Source of the DNA: Ectocarpus siliculosus
Lineage: Eukaryota > Sar > Phaeophyceae > Ectocarpales > Ectocarpaceae
NCBI GenBank assembly: GCA_000310025.1
Contig: FN648886.1
Location: 1 to 24,735, forward strand
Length of the DNA: 24,735 nt
Reading direction: 5' to 3'
This document shows positions 12,201-21,200 of the stretch, piece after piece; position 1 is the stretch's first letter; each line of letters opens with the position of its first letter. The position numbers were made by a program, and so were the translations under genes. The notes under the pieces are model-generated. The model did not search any database. It was not told the DNA's origin and saw nothing but the letters and a program-made list of their open reading frames with translations.

Positions 12201-15200
12201 GCGTACCCAGTCAACAATTCCACGCCCACTATTTACCGTCTACTTTTCGCTTCACTCAGCGTGGCGGCGTGAGCCCCAAAGACGCCGCCTCAGCAAGCGG
12301 CGAGGTGATGAGAGAGAATGTTTTGCGAAATGTGGCCCAGGCGAGAGAGAAAGCGGTTACTTGCTGAGCACTCCAGGAAGGAGCGTTATTAAAGATCCTT
12401 CATGCAGTTCTCCGTGTCATTAATCATCCATCATCCATGCGGTTATTAAATAGTGTATCTTTTTTTGCTTCATTGAGGACTCCATGCTCAGCTTGCTCTT
12501 GAGGTTTCCTTTTCTTTCAGTTTTTGTGACCCGGTATCTCCGAACATAAACCTACGGCCGTTTAGTTTCTCCGAGCTCTTTCGCATTAACGCTCACCTGC
12601 CCACCAACAACCCATTACACGCCAAGAAGTGTTCACATGTCCAGCTCGTGGACTCCATGTTGACGCATCCCTTCGCACCCCTTCGGTGTCGCAACTGACT
12701 ACCGCACGTAATCAAGAGCAACGACAAGTAGACCAACAAGACGGCCATCCAAGAACGCCGATACAAGCGTCTTGCGGAACCCTTCTCTCAGCATGGCGGC
12801 GGAAGCCGCCAAAGAGCCTTGTACTGAAGTACGTCTTTGATTTCTTGTTAATTTTTGTTCTCGTCTCAGCGGCTGTTTCGGCGCCTCCAAAACCCTCCCA
12901 TAAAGTAGTTCCGTTCGAATGGAAACAGTACGAACCGTATCCGTGGTCTGTGTCAGGGATATTTACGTGTCGGTATGTAGGCAGTAGACAGTAGCCAAGT
13001 TTTATCCCTTCTGTGTTCGTTGTTTGCAACATCGACAGTACCAGTAGGCTAGCCTAAGCGCGTTAGGTCTGTACGCCGTAGAATGATGCCGGTATCAGCA
13101 ACCAGCGGTAGAGCAGCGACCACATACTGTGTGACCCGTTCCCGTACGGGACTATCCGCGAACGGTCAGGATAGTTCTCGGGGGACCCCAACATAGCCGG
13201 TTGACTATTCGGGGTCCCCAACAGTAGAACTTGTTTTTTGTTGTTTCTAGTGATCGAGAGCTGGCTCGCGCGCGCCTCTCTCTCACTCGCATCTTCTACC
13301 ATCAAAACCTAGCCTCGGAATCAGCCAGTAACAACGGCATTAACGACATCTTGTACCTCATCGTTCCCACGGTCAATGAGTTGCGCACAGCACTCAGGAA
13401 GGTACCACCTCTCGCTTATACCGGGCTTGCCTTGCAATCTCGGCGAGCACCTGCGGTAAGCTTTCCAACGAGGTCAAACCCGACGTACTACCGCCGCAAG
13501 CTTTTACCAAGAGTCTGAGGCTACAATACTCAACAGAAAGCATGTGATGGTCTATGTAATGGAATTCTCGGCTGAGAACGGCAAGGGGCAGAGCGGGTCA
13601 GGGGGCTATTATATGGTACCTGGTAGGACGTAGTATGGTATAGTATAACCTACAGTCGACCCCGCTTTAAAAACACACCTCGTTTTCGTTAATTATTAGT
13701 TTTTTTTCGCGGGGAGTTCCTTTGAGGTTTCCGGGGACAGCATCGCACCATCCCCGGGGTCAATGGAGGCGAGCTAACATACGTCAAAATATGAGACTTG
13801 ACAAGCATGATCACAGCATATGAAAAACGGCGGGCAACGTCGTGGAATCGTCCCGTACTTGTTACACTCAAAATCAACAGCCTCGTCGACGGTGGTACGC
13901 TATGAACACATCACCACTGGTTCCTCTGCGCCGTATTCCAGTAGTGCACAACAAGGACACAGAATAGTATTACTTCTTGCAACAGAAATCGCGAATCTTG
14001 GCTTGCATCTCCCCTCACCCCTTGACTTGAGATTCTTAATAGGTGAACGAATTCACAGCCAGCGATCGAACGAAGGTTGTCAAGAACGGGCCGGCAGACA
14101 AGAAACGTCAAGGTCGGGGCAAGGTTCAACCTCTGATTTTGGCTCAACAAAACGGCCGAGTCCGCCCCCCTTGTTGTTAAATTATTGATATTGTGTTAAT
14201 TGCGGGTGCGGGTTCCGAGTTTTCGCGTATTTCTCATCATCCCTTCCCTGCCCTTCTACAAATAGGACCGACCGAAGCTGCTCGAGAAGAGAGAAGAGAG
14301 TGCACCTCAGCCTCTGTGAGCGATGATGTAATGGAGCACTCAGGCCTACGATCGTTTTCCCCCCTCGTTCGAAAGGAATCTCGCATACCCACACACACGG
14401 CTGCACAGGCAGACCTCGCGGAGCACCATTTTTTTCGAGGGACCCGTGGAGTATAAATAGTTTCCCCACCGTGTTTTCCATCCCCGGAGCACAACGTTTC
14501 TGAAAAAATGTGTCTAAAACCTAGGGAGTATCCTTATGCCCAGTGTCTGTAAAGCGGGGACGTCTGTGTTATCAAAAGGTGTTTGGTTGAACCAGCAGCT
14601 AGCTGTCACAAGTTTTGCTTCACCCCATTTCGACCATTTCACTCGAGTTACATTTTTTCCATGCTTTGTCGTCCAGTGGCCATATAGAGGTGGTGGGGCT
14701 TCAACCGAATTCCACTCGTCTGCACTTCTTCGTTGTTTTTTCCCAGCAAAGGCGGATTTATACTAATCTGGGGTTTGGTTGTGTGTAGTGAAGGTTAATT
14801 TTTTCTCATCGCACTTGATCACTTTTGGCACTAGGTGGATGCTCTTAAGGGCAAATGCACTCGTCACTCACGTATCTTCGTTCGTCGCGCATATCCGTGC
14901 TCGATTCACTTGATTTGGTTTTGCCTCGCAGGCGGTGGTCTTTAGCGAAGGGACTCTGTATCTCGACGATTGCAACTTCAGCGGCAGCTCTGCCTCGGTG
15001 CTGGTCTACTCGGAAGGGAATTCCTCCACCGTCGTGCGGAATGCCGTCCTGGGGGACTACAACTGTAAGAATTGACTATCCGCAGAGCCCCCCCAAAACG
15101 AATATTCCAAAAATATCACAGGGAAATCCCCTCGCCTTCCTTCTGTTTGTGTGATCCCGGCTGGTACTCATGATGTAGACTAGCCTCCAACGGGGGGACG

Positions 15201-18200
15201 AAAACATTCACACATTCACACACTCAACACATACACCATTATTACCCAATCGAAAATTGGAAATTGGCATGACATTTTGGAAGTACGTGTAAAATCCTAA
15301 AAGTGGGCCTGCTCGTTGATGAACTTGAACGTCAGGCTGCATCGACGGTGAATACGTTCATTCCCACGGGCCGTTCGTCGCTGCAAGTGAATGGCACGTA
15401 TGTGTGACTACAAACGACGAAAGAAACCGATTCAATTAGCCCTTCATGCAACCCATGAAAATGATGAAAACATTAGTTTGACCGAGTAAGCCGTTGATGA
15501 AACATATGAAACCGTTCATTAACTCAGATTTCGACGTCCCCCAGGCTGCATTGGTGTATCAGATTGATTCTAACCGCCCGCTCGTCGCTGAACGTAAACA
15601 TCACGTGCGTAATAACTACACGAGCGATAAATGAAACCGATTCATTCAGCCTTTCACAACACTGATGTTCATCAACAAATCAGATTTGGGGATCTCGGAG
15701 AGTGCTTTGGCGGACGGATCGCTGCTCATCGAAGTGAACGTGGGCGTCACCTACCTGTGACTACAAGCCTATATTGAAACCGTTTATGACACCATTTATA
15801 ATGAAACAAGGTAGATTCGGACGTCCGATTGCTGCTGAACATGGGCGTCAACCGTGACGAACAACGATGAAATCGCTTGTGGAACCGATCAATGAAACTG
15901 TTCATAGCGAATCAGATTTCCACGGCCCACTCGTTGCGGCATGTGAATGTCACGCGTGGCTACGAACGATGAAAGGAACCAATTCATTCAACCTTTTATG
16001 AAACCGATGAAGTCGTCCCTTCAAACGATGAAAAACATCGTTGGTGAAACCGAAGAAGCCGTTCATTCAAGTCAGAGTTCGACGTCGTCGGGCCTAACGA
16101 TGGCGAATGACATTTCTACGGCCCACTCGCTGATCAACATTGACGAGCTTCAGTTGTGACTACAGACGATGAAAGAAGCCGTTGACCGTTCATAAAACCG
16201 ATAGAACCTTTCGTTAGTCCGATAATACCGATCGTGAAACCGTTGATGAAAACCGTTAACAATAGAAATCATATTTGGATGTTGCTGAGGCTGCTTTAAC
16301 TGCGAATGAGATCTCTACGCCCCGCTCGCTTTTGAGCGTGGACGATAGTCAGTTGTGACTATGAACGAAAGACCGATTCAGCCTTTCGTAAAACCGTTGA
16401 AATTATCAGCGGAACCTAATGCTTCGTCCATACTGTCAAATTTCGACGTCCACGGGGCCGTCGACAGCCAATGAGATCTTTACGGCCGGCGCGCTGACGA
16501 ACGTGAACGAGCGCCATGTGTGACAAAACCCGATGAAACCGTTGACGAAACCGTTCTTGATAATGAAACCGATGAAACCGTTCATGCAGCCGTCTTTCTT
16601 AAAATCGTTGTTCACGAACCCTTCAGATTTCGACGTGGCGGAGGCGGCTTCGACCGCGAACGTGATCCCTACGGCCCACTCGCTGATCAATGTGAATGTC
16701 ACCTGCGATGGATGGATGCCGTTCTCGTCGACCCCTCCCTGCAGCGAGGGGTCCCCGTGTATCGACGGAGACCTCGGGGTGTACTGCCAGTGCTACACGC
16801 GGGAGTCTTCAATTGCAAAGGTTCGTGCCTTCGTGTCTTGGTTGTTGTCGGTGTTTTTTGTCCGCGCAATATCAGACGGAATCGGGTGCGAGCATCATGC
16901 TGCATTGGCTACCATAGCGGCGACAGCGATGGCAGCCGACAGATAAAACCTTGGTGTCGGCTTTTGGTACTTGACGTTCCGTTGCAGGGTTAGTAAGCGT
17001 TTGCTCTAAACAGTAGTCCACACGTACAATTGTATTGTAGGTATGTATGTTAAGTAAAAGAGTAAGTACTTTCCGTATTTGTACGTGTATATGGTAAGTA
17101 AAACAGTCAAGTATTCATGTATTTGTAGAACTACTATTTATGAAGCACTTTTTGTGTGCATGGTGAATGGAGTTCCATGTCTGTCTGTCCGCACGCACTC
17201 GTGAGAAATTGTGAAAATGTTTTTTTTTCATGTCTGAGAAGTGGAGCTGTTGCCCCTGCACGTACGTACGTGTCATTTTTCGTGCTCCAAGAACACCACA
17301 CGCTCAAACCCGCCCCCGCCACTCTTCCCTACAGGGTTCCCCCTCCGAGACGTGCGTCACGGGAGACCCGGGGCTGCTTAGCCTCACAGTGCTGTCGGAA
17401 CCCGCCGACGCCGTCTTCCCTACCATGCTCGACGGAGAACTCCTCCTTACCCTTAATGACGATGAAACGGTCACCACCAGCAGCAGTGCAGGGGGCTCCG
17501 GGGTAGCCTTGTCGGCTGGGGCGGGAACGGAAGGCGGCGTGATTTGGAACGTTTCGGCGTTGCTGTTGTCTTCGGAGGAAGGGTTGATGGAGTGGACGGT
17601 ATTTCCGTCGACCGGTCTGCTGCTCCCGGGGCGGAGGTGAGGGAGGGTGTTTGGTGTTGTTGCTTTGTTGTAGTCTGCCGGGTGATACCCTCTAGTGTTG
17701 CAACAAGACGGTCGGGGTAGCAAGGTGATTGTCGTTGTTGTTTTCATGAGACGTGCGTTGCTCGGTGTCATTCTTTCCGCGCCACGTTGACCCACGTCCA
17801 CCCCCGTACACTTCACGCGAGCTACATTTCGCGCGACCGCACGCTAGACCACGCGGTCCACCGCCTCCCAAGGATGCAAATTTGAACATTACCTTAACTG
17901 GGCCTGCCTACAAGGTGCCCATTCCCTATGCTAAACCCTATATTGTCGATGTTGGGGTACCCCACAGATTGGATTGCTCCGAGCTCGCGCACACTAAGAG
18001 CTGTACGGAACCCTAACCCTTCCTTCCGTACCCCCTGCCCGACAGCATCACACTCCACGTGGTGACCCTCCCCAGCGAAGACTTCAACGGAGAGGCCACC
18101 GTGAGCTTCCAGGCGGACGGGATGTCTCCTCCCGCTTCTCTTGTCGCCAAGGCCGCCGCTGCTGTTGTCGTCCAGACCACTTCATTGGCGGATGATGGGG

Positions 18201-21200
18201 AGGGGGAGATAGCCGCTGCTTCCTTCGACGTGTCCTTCGTCCATTGCGAAAGCGGGACATACTGGAACAACTCGTGCGATCCGGAAGGCGACTCCGTCTC
18301 TTGCTGCGAGCTGTGCACGGATGTCGGTGGAGACGAAGATGTGAGTGCATTGCCGCAGGAGAGCGCGATACCATCGTACCCACGAAGGTTTTCTTGTTCT
18401 CCCTCGCCCGCTCTTTCGTGTTCCGTCTGTGTGAATTGTGATATTGCCTACCCGCGATTGTTTTCTTTTTTTCTCGCTTTCTTTCTTTTTGTATTGTGAC
18501 ATGCGAAGTGCTTTTTGTTTGACAACAACGGCATCTATCCTGGGCGGTGAACCGCAGTGATGCGGGTCTCCACCGGTCGGTGTTGCACGGAACAGGAGGT
18601 AAAATACCCGTAAAGAACGTGAGACGGTGCAAGAGATATGAAGGCGACAACAACGGCAACCCATTTCGCCGCCACTCTGAGCCGCTACCGGTGGGTAGCA
18701 GACTGCCACCACCTGCATTTCACCACCCTTGAACGTTGACCGATCTTGCCCTTTGCTTGTTATCGTGTGGTTCGTTCAATTTCTGCGGTGAAATCAAACT
18801 TGGAAGGGGGTGAACTGCGAGATTGACGGCGCGACGACCCGAACCCTCCCCGTCCAGCCGGGGTACTGGCGAGCTTCGCTGGATTCCGACTACATCCGCC
18901 AATGCTTCAACGAGGTAAGGAAATTAGGTGTGTGGCGGGCAAATAATAAAATGTTGCGTGAACACCTGTCGTCCAAAAACCCCAAAGATTTGTCGTCCAA
19001 GCCCTAAAAATATAGTCGTCCAATAAAAACAAAATTGATCGTCCAAACCCCCCCAAAAATATATTTTTGTTATGATGAAATATGAAACGCACATATGTAT
19101 TATTAATTCAGGCTCAATTTTGTACGAACAACGTTGAAGTAGGGGTGAGACACTTTGCTCCAACGGTGGGTACTACGTAAACTCTACCACGTGTTCATTG
19201 TTACCCGAACTCGATGATCATGCGACGAAATGAGAAATTGAGCCCGTATTCCTTGGCAGGAAGGGGGATGTTTGCTACTCTTAAAGACCTTGGGGGGGGT
19301 CTCGTGGAGAGCGTGCAAGCCGTGTGGTGTCAGGTTCGCTCAACTCGTGTGGTGTCTTTCATTTCCTCGCCCACTATAATACTGATTGCCGCAGTAAACA
19401 GACGTCTCAGGTCTACCCGGATATTGAGCGAGGCCCGAACCTGTACATGATCAAAACCCTCTCTCCCTTGGTCCCAGGTAGTTTTAACGTTCCCTGCAGT
19501 ATCTCTAACCCCCCCCCCCGGCTCTTGCGCCTCCCCCGATGTTTGCCATCGGGGTTTGGGTTTTCGCCGCTTGGCAACGACGTTGTAAAACAAGCCCCCC
19601 ACTCGTTGTTTGCCATCGGGATTGGGCTTTCGTCGCTTGGCAACGACGTTGTAAAAGAAGCCAATTCACTTCGTGAACTCGGCAACCAGGTTACCGTTCT
19701 TTTTTTTTACCTCGTTTTTTTTTTTGGCGGTAATCATAGTGGTGGTCGAGTAGATCATGTTGTGCGGGGTCGAGAACCCTCACTCCGCGCAACGGGGGAT
19801 GATTGCACCACGTTGTGTTAAAATGGTCAAGCTTCCTCGAGGCAGTTACACAGTGCTTACAACTGTCTCTGGAAGTGAAAGCACCAGAAAATAAATTAAG
19901 TCATACGTAGCTGTCATCCGTACGCAAGGAAGTAAGCACAAGATGCCGAACACCCTTGGCAGGATGAAGCTCACCCTTCATGCGACTCGCCAAATACCTC
20001 ACGGCGCTTCGCGCTTGGTGATGTGAGAGCCTGGTCCGGTGAGAACCCGGCGTGCTCCGTCCCGGCTTTGTAGGGATGCGAGGTCAATGGTCAAACGACT
20101 ACGGCATGCACGACTATGAGTACACCCCCCCCCCCCCCGGCTCTTGCTCGAACCATGACGATGCACCACGTTGCAGGACGCCTGCCAAGGTGGAAGAATC
20201 GTCGCCAGCGAGCAGGAGTACTGCAACGCCGGCTACGAGGGGCCCCGTGAGTGCATAGTTTATCGTAGCGTATAATTGATGAAGAATAATTGCGATACCT
20301 TGCTGTCGATCCCTTTTTCCCATAATATGCGTTTTTACGTGTGGGGGGGATACTGTAAGTATTCCCTCCTTTTCCGTCTGTGACGACGAGGGACCCATAA
20401 GCAAGCGAGTGTCAGGCACAGTTCTGTGTCGTTTCGGATCCGAATATGCCTGAAGGTAACTTTAACAAACGCCGGGGAGATTGATATTCTAAACCGAAGT
20501 CGACTTTTCACGCAGAACCAGCTGTAATTTGTTTTTGTTCAAGTGGCAATAAACACCCGGCGGCAGCGGCGTTTGCGGTTGCTCCTGTTTCATGGTCCGA
20601 CGGGGGGAGTGAATGTTGTTTACTCTCGCCCTTCCCCCACCTCTCGATTTGATGTATTCTGCCGTCTGCGTGTCTTCGGTGTGTTCGTCCGTTTCCCTTT
20701 ACAGAGTGCGCCGTTTGTGCCTCGGGGTACGGCAGGGGGGTGGCCAACGCGTGCCACCTGTGCACGGCTAGCTTCAAGGGGGGCATGTACTTTGTTCTTG
20801 GTGTTACGGCACTGCTGACGTTCTTCGTGGCCGCACTGCTAGCGGTGTACCTGGTGAGAGAAAGAAGATTATAGTAGCGATGAGGGCCTTAATTTCGTTC
20901 GGCGGACGTTCATAGTTCGGAAGACAGTGAATGACGTTGCCGAGTCGTTTGTCTCCGGAAATCACAGAAAGGAGTGAAATTACGCACCCGTCAGCGGTGT
21001 TCCGGACAACCCCCCCCCCTATTACTACTCCTAGCTAATGACCTGCGAAACCGCTACAGCCTGGTACAATAAACTAGAAATGTTGCCGAACCTCGCGATT
21101 CCCAACTAGAGATTTACTCTCATGTCGGGGATATCCGTCTGTGTGCCTTATGGCAAATGAGAGCACACCTAGCTGCAACAGCACTCTAGTGTGTGCCTCT

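Larger units (their letters stand above)
9690..14931 (+). other. Intron 7 (5,242 bp)
   Basis: The donor is GTAAGT and the acceptor CCTCGCAG at 14931. Contents: a GTT/GCT-rich tract (about 9718-9840), a tRNA-derived SINE-like element (10801-11113), a 259-bp-spaced duplication (11151 and 11410), palindromes (11570-11799), stem-loops (13141-13219) and a possible TIR element (13653-14566). No open frame in it shows a recognisable domain. About 11800-13140 and 14570-14930 hold nothing I can identify. Confidence 0.75.
18915..20176 (+). other. Intron 12 (1,262 bp) carrying element R copy 2
   Basis: The donor is GTAAGG and the acceptor CACGTTGCAG at 20176. It contains a 23-24 bp minisatellite marked by TCGTCCAA (18969-19046) and element R (19529-20124). 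The R copy ends about 50 bp before the acceptor. Confidence 0.8.

Noticed and set aside
12629-13032. Overlapping plus and minus open frames, and the similar CAGCRTGGCGGCG words at 12257 and 12788.
   Set aside because: No recognisable domain. The similarity is short and GC-rich; it may be a minor repeat but cannot be supported further.
17304-18718. Minus-strand open frames of 170-191 residues.
   Set aside because: They overlap exons 10 and 11 in antisense, lack domains and show no splice-consistent structure of their own.
19324-19821. 165-residue open frame ending GREPSLRATGDDCTTLC, also found at 24453-24662 on minus.
   Set aside because: The shared peptide arises from element R in both places. 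It includes homopolymer and subrepeat sequence and has no start context or domain.
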